A DNA stretch of 64,000 bases from an uncultured Lachnospiraceae bacterium (GCA_900550475.1 URSA01000002.1:124001-188000), one strand, 5' to 3'; numbered from the stretch's first letter, positions 36,835 through 45,471 are shown. A program made the numbers and translations. Notes: a model not told the origin generated them from the letters alone.

Positions 36835-36863
36835 TTGTCGGAAAAATGCAAGTATGCTATGAT
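36835..36863 (+). promoter_or_regulatory. Promoter for the phosphatase-superfamily transferase gene
   Basis: TTGTCG (36835-36840) and TATGAT (36858-36863) are 17 bases apart with TGC before the -10 (extended -10). Predicted start near 36870. Confidence 0.65.
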
Positions 36864-36908
36864 TAAGAGCAAGTTGTTTGAAGAATCATCATAGAGGAGA
36901 AAGACAAT

Positions 36909-38633
36909 ATGAAAGAAAAAGTAAGTGCGAAAATGAGATGGAGGGCTTTCGGATTCAGCTTTTTGCTTTGTTTTCTTTTGACATTTATGCTTTTGATATT
37001 CGGACCAGCGGAATTGTATTTTACCAATGTGTCGGAATTTAAATTTGTATATGGTGAATTTGCATGGAGGATGGCTCTGATTGCAGTGGGTGCGACCTGC
37101 CTGATGAGTCTGATTCTTGCGTTTTTGCCGGATAAAGTGAGGAGAGTGATCCTGGCGCTGATCTTCGGAGTGTCTCTCGCAGGCTATTTGCAGATTATGT
37201 TCATCAACAAGGATCTTGACCTTATGGGAATGAATCCCGATGGATATCATGTCGAGATTGGACGGGCAGCGATCAATATGGTCGTATGGGTTCTGATTGC
37301 TGGTGCATTGATTGTGCTGTGTCTGTGGAAAGAGAAGATTTGGAAAAACACAGTGCTCTTTGCAACAGTGGTTTTGCTGGGAATGCAGGCAACGGCGTGG
37401 GTATCCTTGATGCTTTCTGCAGACGATACGGCATATCATTACGAGGAAGGAGCATGGTATATTTCTGGTGAGAACCAATATACGGTATCCGCTGATAAGA
37501 ATATTATTGTATTTGTTCTGGACTATTTCAGCAATCAGTATCTAAGTTCTGCGTTGAACCAATATCCGGATATGTTGGATTGTATGAAAGACTTTACCTA
37601 CTACAGCAACACAGATTGTGCGTATTTTGGTACATATCCTTCTTTGGCGCATATCTTGTCGGGCTCAAAGCCGGAACCGCAGATTTCCATTAACGACTGG
37701 TGCGCGAAAATATGGCAGGATGACAAGGCACAGGGATTTTATCAGGCTCTTAGGGATCAAAATTATGTAGTGGATGTCTACACACCGGATAAAGATGTTC
37801 TGTGTGGAACCAATGGCGTGGAGGTATTGAAAGGGACATTCTCTAATCTTGCTAACGATGGACAAGATTTTGATGTGGATTATAAACTGCTGGTTAAGAC
37901 GATGACAAAGATGTCCGGATACCGGATGTTCCCCTACGCTGTAAAGCCGGCTCTGTATGCCAATGTTGACGAATATACAAACATTATTATCCCGCGTAAC
38001 AATCGCGCTTATCATGAAAACTATGCATTTTATGCAGGGCTGAAAGAGCGAGGACTCACGGCTGACAAAAACTCCAATTATTACATTGTGCAGCACTTGC
38101 AAGGGACCCATGCACAGACCACAACGGCAACCTGTGAGCATGGAGATACAACCACAGAGGAAACTGCGAAGGGGTGCATGGTTATGATAGAGGAGTACCT
38201 GAACCAGTTGAAGGAGCTTGGTGTATACGATAACGCCACTATTATTGTAACATCAGACCATGGTGGCCCAAGGGATTCGCAGGTGATTTTCTTCATAAAA
38301 TATGCTTGGGAATCTCATAAACAAATGTTAGTAAGCGATGCACCTATTTCCCTTACGGAATATCAGGCAACCATTGCACAGGTGGCAGGAATCGACTATT
38401 CCCCTTACGGTCTTGCAGTAAGCGATATTCCACAGGGACAGCCGAGAGAAAGAACGGTCTGGGTTCGGATGTATGATGAAAGTTTGCCGTCGGTTCCGAA
38501 ATACTCAGGTGAGGGTGAGGCGGTATCTAATGCTTATTTTGGGTTTACCTACACGGGAGACATCAATGATTTGTTGGAATCTTATGATGCTGGTCCTGAC
38601 ATCGTGATTCCCGAGACAGATGGATTTTTCTAG
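36909..38633 (+). CDS. Alkaline-phosphatase-superfamily transferase (LtaS/PEtN-transferase-like)
   Basis: The 574-residue protein has four or five N-terminal membrane helices (about 13-165) and an extracytoplasmic sulfatase-fold domain from about 195. IIVFVLDYFSNQYL is the first metal-site strand, TYPSLAHILSG supplies the Thr/Ser nucleophile region, and ATIIVTSDHGGPRD gives the Asp-His pair of the metal site. Membrane-anchored members move phosphoglycerol or phosphoethanolamine from a phospholipid to a glycan. Which of these applies is not readable; a sulfatase is less likely given the topology. AGAGGAG at 36893-36899 precedes ATG 36909. Confidence 0.75.
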   Translation: MKEKVSAKMRWRAFGFSFLLCFLLTFMLLIFGPAELYFTNVSEFKFVYGEFAWRMALIAVGATCLMSLILAFLPDKVRRVILALIFGVSLAGYLQIMFINKDLDLMGMNPDGYHVEIGRAAINMVVWVLIAGALIVLCLWKEKIWKNTVLFATVVLLGMQATAWVSLMLSADDTAYHYEEGAWYISGENQYTVSADKNIIVFVLDYFSNQYLSSALNQYPDMLDCMKDFTYYSNTDCAYFGTYPSLAHILSGSKPEPQISINDWCAKIWQDDKAQGFYQALRDQNYVVDVYTPDKDVLCGTNGVEVLKGTFSNLANDGQDFDVDYKLLVKTMTKMSGYRMFPYAVKPALYANVDEYTNIIIPRNNRAYHENYAFYAGLKERGLTADKNSNYYIVQHLQGTHAQTTTATCEHGDTTTEETAKGCMVMIEEYLNQLKELGVYDNATIIVTSDHGGPRDSQVIFFIKYAWESHKQMLVSDAPISLTEYQATIAQVAGIDYSPYGLAVSDIPQGQPRERTVWVRMYDESLPSVPKYSGEGEAVSNAYFGFTYTGDINDLLESYDAGPDIVIPETDGFF

Positions 38634-38642
38634 GGGTTAATT

Positions 38643-39737
38643 GTGAGAAACAGAGAAAAAAAGAGAAAAGCATATCTTGAAGTCATGCGAGTATTGGCGG
38701 TAATTCTGGTTGTTTACAACCATTTGCCGGCGTATACGTTATATATGTATTCCAGTGGCGCAAAGCAGATCGTTACCATGCTGCTTGCCGTGATAACCCG
38801 AATTAATGTCCCCATCTTCTTGATGATTTCGGGTGCATTGCTCCTTGACAGAGAAGAAGATTTTGTACAGGTTTGCAGAAGGAGAATTACCCGGATTGTC
38901 GTTGCACTGGTGTTAGCCCAGAGTGTACTTTTTTTATGCAGAATGGCGATGGCATTCTTCACACACAATTCATTTGATGAGGGTTTTTTAGATTTGATTC
39001 GGGGGATACTCAGTGGGGAGCTGGAGGAGGCGGGCTCTTACTGGTATTTATATGCCTACATGGGAATGCTTGCGATGCTTCCGTTTTTACAGAGAATTTC
39101 CAATAAAATGCAGAAACAAGATATGTGTATGCTCCTTCTCATACATTGCTTTTTTTGCTCGTTTATTCCTATTGTCAACGTATTATTAGGAGTTTGTGGA
39201 AAAGGACCGCTTATGATCAGCACGGATTTATCGATTCCTTATGCGGTTGAGAAGGCTATGTTTTATCCGTTGATTGGATATTATATAGAACATAAGGTAG
39301 ACATCAAAAAGTGCAACGGTAAAGTTTGGTTGAAGATGACAGTTGGGGCTTTCGTGGGTGTTTTGCTATCTTTCTTATGTACATACTATCAGGGAAGGAC
39401 AACGGGAGAATATACACAGTCCTATATAGCTTTATTTGACTATGTGTTGGCGATTATGGTATTTGTGCTGGTAAAGCATCTGATATTGGTCAGGTGTACA
39501 AAGTTGTCTGAGGGAAAATTTGCCGATGTGGCGGCTGCAATAGGGAGATTAACATTTGGCATTTATCTGTTGGACCCCTGCATCAAGGCTTTTTTATACA
39601 GGGGGTTTGAAACATCGGCAGAGACTGTTTTGCCAACTTTCATCGTTTCAATCATCTGGTGTGGTATCAGCTTTCTTTTAGGGGGAATCATAACATTTGT
39701 GTTAAGAAAGTTGCCACTACTGGATCGTGTGTTATAA
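38643..39737 (+). CDS. Acyltransferase 3 family membrane protein
   Basis: The 364-residue protein shows RKAYLEVMRVLAVILVVYNHLPAY, where a histidine follows an asparagine in the catalytic position, then RINVPIFLMISGALLLDRE. About ten helices follow. It likely O-acetylates a sugar or lipid-linked intermediate. The GTG start at 38643 follows AGGGG (38632-38636), nine bases after the preceding gene, so the two are co-transcribed and may modify the same product. Confidence 0.82.
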   Translation: MRNREKKRKAYLEVMRVLAVILVVYNHLPAYTLYMYSSGAKQIVTMLLAVITRINVPIFLMISGALLLDREEDFVQVCRRRITRIVVALVLAQSVLFLCRMAMAFFTHNSFDEGFLDLIRGILSGELEEAGSYWYLYAYMGMLAMLPFLQRISNKMQKQDMCMLLLIHCFFCSFIPIVNVLLGVCGKGPLMISTDLSIPYAVEKAMFYPLIGYYIEHKVDIKKCNGKVWLKMTVGAFVGVLLSFLCTYYQGRTTGEYTQSYIALFDYVLAIMVFVLVKHLILVRCTKLSEGKFADVAAAIGRLTFGIYLLDPCIKAFLYRGFETSAETVLPTFIVSIIWCGISFLLGGIITFVLRKLPLLDRVL

Positions 39738-39777
39738 AAAAGTGAATTGGCAAGCAATGAACTACGAGGTGGAAAAC

Positions 39778-40773
39778 ATGAGTGATAAAAAGAAGATATT
39801 GATCACCGGCGGAGCCGGATTCATCGGATTCCATTTGGGAAAGCGGCTGTTGGAGCAGGGACTTTCGGTGACGGCAATCGATAACCTGAATGATTATTAT
39901 GATGTTTCGCTTAAGGAAGCCAGATTGGATATCCTGAAGAAATACCCCGGCTTTGCTTTCATAAAGCAGGATATTTCTGAAAAGGAGGGCTTGTCCGCAG
40001 TCTTTGAGCAGCTAAAACCGGATATTGTGGTCAACCTTGCGGCACAGGCAGGAGTGCGGTACTCTATTGAAAACCCGCAGGCGTATATCGACAGCAATAT
40101 TGTGGGATTTTTCAATATTCTGGAGGCATGCAGACACAGCCCTGTGGAACACCTGATCTATGCTTCGTCCAGCTCGGTGTATGGAAATCAGCAGAAAACG
40201 CCCTTTTCCGTGGAGGATCGGGTGGACAAGCCCATCAGCTTGTATGCGGCAACCAAGAAAAGCAACGAACTGATGGCGTACACATACAGCCATCTGTATG
40301 GGATCCCGGCGACAGGACTGCGATTTTTTACCGTTTACGGTCCTTTCGGGAGACCGGATATGGCGTATTTTTCCTTTACAAAGAAAATTATGCAGGGAGA
40401 GCCCATCAAGATATTTAACCAAGGCGATATGTATCGGGACTTTACCTATGTGGACGATATTGTGACAGGAATCGATCACATGCTCTGTAAACCGCCCAAG
40501 GAGGACGAGACCGGAACCCGGCATAAGGTATACAACATTGGCAACAATCGTCCGGAAAAGCTGCTGCACTTTATCGAAACGCTGGAAAAGGCACTCGGAA
40601 AGGAAGCAAAGAAAGAATATCTTCCCATGCAGCCCGGAGATGTATACCAGACCTATGCGGATGTGACAGAGCTGATGAAGGATTTTGACTTTAAGCCCTC
40701 TACGAGCATTGAGGAGGGGCTTGGCAGGTTTGCAGAGTGGTATTTGGGATTCTACCGCATCAAACAAAATTGA
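39778..40773 (+). CDS. UDP-glucuronate 4-epimerase-like NAD-dependent epimerase
   Basis: The 331-residue short-chain dehydrogenase/reductase has GGAGFIG (residues 11-17) for NAD binding, IDNLNDYYDVSLKEARL typical of UDP-uronate epimerases, SSSSVYGNQQKTPFS, catalytic Tyr156 and Lys160 in SLYAATKKSNE, and RFFTVYGPFGRPDMA. It interconverts UDP-GlcA and UDP-GalA, using the product of ugd at 27414. ATG 39778 has GAGGTGG nearby; two earlier ATG codons lack good sites. It is the last gene before a promoter and RNA-like leader. Confidence 0.88.
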   Translation: MSDKKKILITGGAGFIGFHLGKRLLEQGLSVTAIDNLNDYYDVSLKEARLDILKKYPGFAFIKQDISEKEGLSAVFEQLKPDIVVNLAAQAGVRYSIENPQAYIDSNIVGFFNILEACRHSPVEHLIYASSSSVYGNQQKTPFSVEDRVDKPISLYAATKKSNELMAYTYSHLYGIPATGLRFFTVYGPFGRPDMAYFSFTKKIMQGEPIKIFNQGDMYRDFTYVDDIVTGIDHMLCKPPKEDETGTRHKVYNIGNNRPEKLLHFIETLEKALGKEAKKEYLPMQPGDVYQTYADVTELMKDFDFKPSTSIEEGLGRFAEWYLGFYRIKQN

Positions 40774-40778
40774 GCTTG

Positions 40779-40802
40779 TTTTGTATATCCTGTAATACAA
40801 AA
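40779..40802 (+). repeat. A+T rich inverted repeat after the epimerase gene
   Basis: TTTTGTAT (40779-40786) and ATACAAAA (40795-40802) are perfect 8-bp arms with an 8-base loop. There is no T-tract, so it is at most a weak terminator. The rest of 40803-40863 shows nothing recognisable. Confidence 0.3.
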
Positions 40803-40863
40803 GGTAGCAGGAGCATAAACTATAATTGGCTGATAGGGCAGTGTGATTGGATGCAATTAATTA

Positions 40864-40892
40864 TTGACAGTCATGTCGTGTCATGGTATATT
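40864..40892 (+). promoter_or_regulatory. Strong promoter of a short structured RNA
   Basis: TTGACA (40864-40869, consensus) and TATATT (40887-40892) are 17 bases apart, with TGG before the -10 (extended). TGACA (40865-40869) and TGTCA (40879-40883) form an inverted repeat over the -35 and spacer, a possible operator. Predicted start near 40899. Confidence 0.75.
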
Positions 40893-40898
40893 AGCCAT

Positions 40899-40970
40899 AG
40901 TGATCGTGTCACAGAAGCTTGCGTGGCCTGTGACCAGAAGAGGCTCCCGAGGGAGCCTCTTCTATTTGTT
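40899..40970 (+). ncRNA. Candidate small structured RNA or attenuator leader upstream of the Abi/HEPN gene
   Basis: A transcript from the promoter above would be about 70 bases long and fold into two hairpins. Hairpin 1 pairs GTCACAG (40908-40914) with CTGTGAC (40928-40934). Hairpin 2 is a perfect 12-bp terminator stem. GTGA (40900-40903) could also pair with TCAC (40909-40912), which competes with hairpin 1. No plausible small ORF is seen. It may be an independent RNA, an antitoxin-like RNA for the HEPN protein, or a regulated leader. No family was recognised with certainty. Confidence 0.5.
40936..40970 (+). terminator. Rho-independent terminator between RNA and Abi gene
   Basis: AGAAGAGGCTCC (40936-40947) and GGAGCCTCTTCT (40952-40963) are perfect 12-bp arms around a CGAG loop, followed by ATTTGTTT. 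The T-tract is interrupted, so partial read-through into the next gene is plausible. Confidence 0.75.
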
Positions 40971-40981
40971 TAGGGGATGAT

Positions 40982-41641
40982 ATGCGAATGAGCGAGGAAT
41001 ATGGGAGCGGGCAGCAGGCGTATCTGGATGCAACCAAGTATAATTGCACCCCGGGAAATAGGGAGGGGATTGATAAACTGGTGTTGAAGCTGGCAAAAAT
41101 AGCAGAAGATCCGAAGGATTATCCATATATTCAGCACCAAAAGGACGTATATCATAATATACCTTTATGGGTTATGGTAAAGGCCTTGCCAATGGGAAGT
41201 ATATCCAAGATGTACAGTTATCTCCCTCCTAAAGTGCAATCGCGTGTAAGCAAGGAATACGACAATGTTAATGAAGAAGAATTGAGCAGAATGTTGGATT
41301 TGCTGTCACGAGTGCGGAATGTATGTGCACATAATGAAAGATTATATGATTACAAATATCGAAAAGGTGCAATAAAGAATTGCGATCTTCATCAGGCAAT
41401 GAATCTTGCGAAACAGGGAAATGAATATAAGACAGGAAAGGCGGATTTGTTTGCGGTTCTAATCTGTTTGCGATATCTTTTGGATGAAGATGAAATGAGG
41501 GAATTGGTAATTCAAATAGGCGATTTATTAGAGAAATTGTGTCGATCAACGAAACGGTTGGATGAAAATCAAATGAGAAAGTATATGGGATTTCCTGCCC
41601 AGTGGAAGCAAATACAGAGTTGCCAAGTGAAAGGAAACTAG
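40982..41641 (+). CDS. Abi family (AbiD/AbiF-like) HEPN protein, N-terminally shortened
   Basis: The 219-residue protein matches the C-terminal two thirds of Abi_2 proteins: HQKDVYHNIPLWVMVKALPMGSISKMY and then LLSRVRNVCAHNERLYDYK. RNVCAH is an RX4H motif, the catalytic signature of HEPN RNases. Full family members are about 300 residues and begin with a DNA/RNA-contacting segment of roughly 100 residues that is absent here. No remnant of it is visible upstream; a promoter, RNA and terminator occupy that place. AGGGGA at 40972-40977 suits ATG 40988 (or 40982). Family members cause abortive phage infection. It is A+T rich and unrelated to glycan synthesis, so it was probably acquired separately. 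Confidence 0.75.
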   Translation: MRMSEEYGSGQQAYLDATKYNCTPGNREGIDKLVLKLAKIAEDPKDYPYIQHQKDVYHNIPLWVMVKALPMGSISKMYSYLPPKVQSRVSKEYDNVNEEELSRMLDLLSRVRNVCAHNERLYDYKYRKGAIKNCDLHQAMNLAKQGNEYKTGKADLFAVLICLRYLLDEDEMRELVIQIGDLLEKLCRSTKRLDENQMRKYMGFPAQWKQIQSCQVKGN

Positions 41642-41645
41642 AAAT

Positions 41646-42746
41646 ATGCGCAAAATAGTTTTTCATCTGAATTGTCTGGAGCAGGGCGGAGCCGAGCGGG
41701 TTGTGACCACGTTGGCGAATTATTTCGCAGACGGCAGGTACGAGGTTGTGATCGCCACGGAATGGGTGGCGGACAATGAGTTTACAATCGACGAGAGGAT
41801 CAGACGGGTACATGTGGGTCTTACCGAGCAGCAGGAGAAAGCGTCCTCCCGGAGAAAATTTTTATACCGGATTCAGAACCTGCGCGCTTTTCTGAAAAAG
41901 GAAAAGCCCGATATGGTGATTGCGTTTGCAAAAAAAGCCAATTATCGCGCTCTGATGGCAACGGTCTTTACAAGGATTCCGGTGATTGTCTCAGTACGCA
42001 CAAACCCGTATCTTCACTATGTGGAAAAAACAGACAAGGTGCTGATTCCGCTGTTCTATTCGCGGGCAGCCGGAAATGTGTTTCAGACGGAGGGGGCAAA
42101 GCAGTTTTTTTCTGACCGCGTTCAGAGAAAATCACGTATTATCCTGAACCCGATCAATGACAAGTATATCGGTGTCCCCAAGCCTTCGGAGAGAAGAAAG
42201 GCGGTGGTGCAGTCCGGCAGGCTGGTTGATTTCAAGAACCAACTAATGTTGATTGAGGCTTTCTGCCGGGTACACCAAAAACATCCGGATTATGTTCTGG
42301 AGATTTACGGCGGGGATTCCTATGACGGAACCAAGGAACTTCTGGAGCAGAGTATCGCCGGGCATGAAGCAGAATCCTATGTGTTCCTGAAAGGGGCCAG
42401 TGATACCTTGGAGAAGCAGCTTGCAGACGCGGCGCTGTTTGCGTTTTCCTCCGACTGGGAGGGGCTTCCCAACGCGCTGATGGAAGCCATGGCGTTGGGA
42501 CTCCCGATTGTAGCGACGGATTGTCCGTGCGGCGGCCCGAGGACATTGATACAGGATGGTGTAAACGGTATTCTTGTGCCTATAAAGGATGCGGACGCCA
42601 TGGAGGCGGGCATCAACCGTCTGATCGAGGACAGGGAGCTGGCGGAGCGGCTGGGAGAGAATGCGCGCAAGCTTGGTGAAATCGCAAGTACGCAGGCGGT
42701 GTGCAGGCAGTGGCATGACTATATAGAAGAACTGTGCAAAAAGTAG
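41646..42746 (+). CDS. GT4 family glycosyltransferase
   Basis: The 366-residue enzyme has LNCLEQGGAERVVTTLANYFA, QSGRLVDFKNQLMLIEAF at the donor-domain start and EGLPNALMEAMALGLPIVATDCPCGG, the EX7E region. It is close in design to the GT4 proteins at 4399 and 33097. The ATG lies four bases after the Abi stop and the AAAGGAAA site lies within the Abi gene, so its expression may depend in part on the RNA promoter and read-through of its terminator. Confidence 0.82.
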   Translation: MRKIVFHLNCLEQGGAERVVTTLANYFADGRYEVVIATEWVADNEFTIDERIRRVHVGLTEQQEKASSRRKFLYRIQNLRAFLKKEKPDMVIAFAKKANYRALMATVFTRIPVIVSVRTNPYLHYVEKTDKVLIPLFYSRAAGNVFQTEGAKQFFSDRVQRKSRIILNPINDKYIGVPKPSERRKAVVQSGRLVDFKNQLMLIEAFCRVHQKHPDYVLEIYGGDSYDGTKELLEQSIAGHEAESYVFLKGASDTLEKQLADAALFAFSSDWEGLPNALMEAMALGLPIVATDCPCGGPRTLIQDGVNGILVPIKDADAMEAGINRLIEDRELAERLGENARKLGEIASTQAVCRQWHDYIEELCKK

Positions 42747-42755
42747 GGAGGAACG

Positions 42756-43529
42756 GTGAGCAGAATGTTTTCTTATGATGATTATCGGGAAATAATAAGG
42801 ATTATAAAGTCAACCGGATTGCAGGCGGGTTATAGGGAGGCGATTGCGCGGGACCGCTTCGTCATTATGCGGCATGATGTGGAGTATAGTGTAGAACGTG
42901 CTTATGAGTTGTCCAAGGTAGAGGAAAGCATGGATTTCACTTCTACTTATTTTTTCCAGTGGACGAACAACTCCTATAATATCCTTTCCAGAAAGAACAT
43001 GGATATGCTGAAGGATATGCATGAGAGAGGGCATGAAATCGGGCTTCATTATGCGCTTAACGGCATGACGGATATGCAGCAGGTGCGCAGGCAGATCGTG
43101 AAAGAAATGGAGATCCTGAGCACGATGTTCGGATTCAAGGTGGACACCTTCTCCGTACACAGACCCTCCAAGGATATTTTGCGGGAGAACATCAAACTGG
43201 AGGGAATCCTGAATGCTTATCAGGACGATTTCTTTACCTTTGCGGAGAATGTGACGCCGGACACGCCCGTTGCGGTAAAGTACATGTCGGATGCCAACCA
43301 CATATGGCGTTACGGCTACCCGGATGAAAAGAACATTCTTTCCCATGATAAGGTGCAGATCCTGACCCATCCGTTCGCGTGGACAAAGCAGGGATACGAT
43401 AATTTTGACAACTACAAGACCTTGGTGGTAGAGAAAACAGAGGAAATGATCCACAGCATTGACAATGAATGCAAGGATTTCGGCGAGTATATTGATTGGT
43501 TTATGGAGCATGCGGTGCTGCATGTGTAA
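42756..43529 (+). CDS. Polysaccharide deacetylase-superfamily protein
   Basis: The 257-residue soluble protein has FVIMRHDVEYSVERAYELS (an HD metal motif early in the fold) and RGHEIGLHYALNGMTD with two histidines, plus SVHRPSKDIL and LTHPFAW later. This fits the CE4/NodB-like fold, in a subgroup common in glycan loci, and suggests removal of an acyl group from a sugar; the substrate is unknown. GTG 42756 lies three bases after AGGGAGGA, and ATG 42765 lies twelve after it, so the start is uncertain by three codons. Confidence 0.7.
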   Translation: MSRMFSYDDYREIIRIIKSTGLQAGYREAIARDRFVIMRHDVEYSVERAYELSKVEESMDFTSTYFFQWTNNSYNILSRKNMDMLKDMHERGHEIGLHYALNGMTDMQQVRRQIVKEMEILSTMFGFKVDTFSVHRPSKDILRENIKLEGILNAYQDDFFTFAENVTPDTPVAVKYMSDANHIWRYGYPDEKNILSHDKVQILTHPFAWTKQGYDNFDNYKTLVVEKTEEMIHSIDNECKDFGEYIDWFMEHAVLHV

Positions 43530-43561
43530 AATAGACTGACAGGCTTGGGAGGACGGACAGT

Positions 43562-45442
43562 ATGTGCGGTATTTGCGGTTTTGTATCTAAAAACAGGATC
43601 ACACCGGAACAGCTAAAAAGGATGAACGATACCATGTATCACAGGGGGCCGAATGACAGCGGGGAGGAGATTTACCCCGCAAAGGGCGGTTATTCGGTCG
43701 GACTTGCACAGCGGCGTCTGTCCATTCTGGATTTGTCACCTATGGGACACCAGCCCATGCATTCGCCGGATAAACGGATTTCGGTGGTTTATAATGGCGA
43801 GATTTACAATTTTCAGGAATTAAAAGAGGAGCTTGCAGATTATCCGTTCTGTTCCACCTGCGACACAGAGGTGATCATAGCCGCATATTTGAAGTGGGGA
43901 ATTGACTGTGTGTCACGCTTTAACGGAATGTTTGCCATTGCACTGTTTGACCGGGAAACAGAGGAGTTTTATCTGGTGAGGGATCGCATTGGGAAAAAAC
44001 CGCTCTATTACTGGCTTGAACAGGGCAATCTGGTATTTGCATCGGAGTTGAAACCGATCATGGAATGCCCGGGATTTGAAAAGAAAATCCGCACGGAAGT
44101 TCTGTCCCGTTATTTATATCATCAGTATATCAATGCACCGGATACCATTTTTAAAAATGTCTCCAAGCTGGAGCCGGGAAGTATTCTGAGATTTTCTCAG
44201 GGAAATATCAATACATGGAAATTCTGGGATATAAAGGAAGTATACCACAGATATAAGGCGAATCCGGTGGAGGATTATGCACAGGCGAAACAGGAGCTTA
44301 AGGATCTGCTGAACCGTTCCGTGTCGCTGCGTATGATCTCGGATGTGCCGCTTGGAACATTCTTAAGCGGAGGGTATGATTCCTCTTTGATTACGGCGAT
44401 TGCACAGAGCTTATCACCGCAGCCGGTCAAGACATACTCCATAGGCTTTAACGAGGAAAAATACAATGAAGCCAAATACGCAAAAGAGGTTGCCGCACAT
44501 CTGGGAACCAACCACACGGAGTTGTATATCTCCGAAAAGGAGATGTTTGATCTGGTTGACAGCATCCCGCAGTATTACGACGAACCCTTTGCCGACAGTT
44601 CTCAGATACCGACCATGCTGGTGTCTGCACTGGCGAAAAAGGATGTGACGGTAGTGCTTTCCGGAGACGGCGGAGATGAGTTTTTCTGCGGCTACAATGT
44701 CTATGACAAAGTTGGACAGGCACAAAAGCTGGATGCTTTAGGAGCGATGACATATGGCGTATGCAACCTTCCGGGGATCCGAAAACTGGGTATCCTTAAG
44801 AAGATGCCGTTCAGCGTACAGGTGATTTCCGAAAATCGTGACAAGGAGACCAAAACACAGTTTGGAACAAGCAATTATCTTGAAACGGCTTACGGCATGG
44901 TAAAGGGCGAGAAAATTCCTGTCCTTTATCGGGTGGAACAGGCGTACCGGGAAAGGAACTGGCAGGAAAGAAGAATGCTTCTGGATATGGATACTTATCT
45001 GCCGGGAGATATCCTGTGTAAGGTAGACAGGGCGTCCATGAAATATTCTCTGGAAGCAAGGTGCCCGATTCTGGATAAGGATGTAATGGAATATTCCTAC
45101 AGACTTCCCCACTCTTTTAAGTATGGCGGGCATGTGAAAAAGAGAATTTTAAAGGACATTGCATATGATTATATTCCAAAAACATTGTTGGACAGACCGA
45201 AGGTCGGATTCGGAGTGCCTCTCGACAAGTGGCTTCGCGGGCCGTTGCGGGAACAGCTTCTGAGTATGGCAGACCGTGACTTCCTGATAAGACAGGGAAT
45301 CTTTGATGCGGATTATCTGTGCAATATGCTGGACATTTATATGGAGCATGGAGATGCAGGGCCGGCTACGGGAGGAAATTACTCAAAGCTGTTGTGGTCG
45401 TACTTTGTATTCCAACAGTGGTATCGTCACTATATGCAATAA
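43562..45442 (+). CDS. asnB: Second asparagine synthetase-like amidotransferase
   Basis: The 626-residue protein has the glutaminase start MCGICGFVS (Cys2), AQRRLSILDLSPMGHQPM and VYNGEIYNFQELKEEL, followed by a synthetase domain with FLSGGYDSSLITA and LSGDGGDEFFCGYNVYD. It differs from the copy at 24170 across the whole length. Housekeeping AsnB makes asparagine, but two divergent copies among glycosyltransferases point to amidation of sugar carboxylates such as GlcA or GalA (inference). The 3' end overlaps nothing coding, and the next gene starts 29 bases later. Confidence 0.85.
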   Translation: MCGICGFVSKNRITPEQLKRMNDTMYHRGPNDSGEEIYPAKGGYSVGLAQRRLSILDLSPMGHQPMHSPDKRISVVYNGEIYNFQELKEELADYPFCSTCDTEVIIAAYLKWGIDCVSRFNGMFAIALFDRETEEFYLVRDRIGKKPLYYWLEQGNLVFASELKPIMECPGFEKKIRTEVLSRYLYHQYINAPDTIFKNVSKLEPGSILRFSQGNINTWKFWDIKEVYHRYKANPVEDYAQAKQELKDLLNRSVSLRMISDVPLGTFLSGGYDSSLITAIAQSLSPQPVKTYSIGFNEEKYNEAKYAKEVAAHLGTNHTELYISEKEMFDLVDSIPQYYDEPFADSSQIPTMLVSALAKKDVTVVLSGDGGDEFFCGYNVYDKVGQAQKLDALGAMTYGVCNLPGIRKLGILKKMPFSVQVISENRDKETKTQFGTSNYLETAYGMVKGEKIPVLYRVEQAYRERNWQERRMLLDMDTYLPGDILCKVDRASMKYSLEARCPILDKDVMEYSYRLPHSFKYGGHVKKRILKDIAYDYIPKTLLDRPKVGFGVPLDKWLRGPLREQLLSMADRDFLIRQGIFDADYLCNMLDIYMEHGDAGPATGGNYSKLLWSYFVFQQWYRHYMQ

Positions 45443-45471
45443 GTATGTATGAAAAGGGACAAAGGACTCAT

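Noticed and set aside
40737..40973. Small open frame over the promoter and RNA region
   Set aside because: It begins inside the epimerase gene, runs through the promoter and terminator hairpin, and has no ribosome site or family likeness. It is not the missing N-terminus of the Abi protein.
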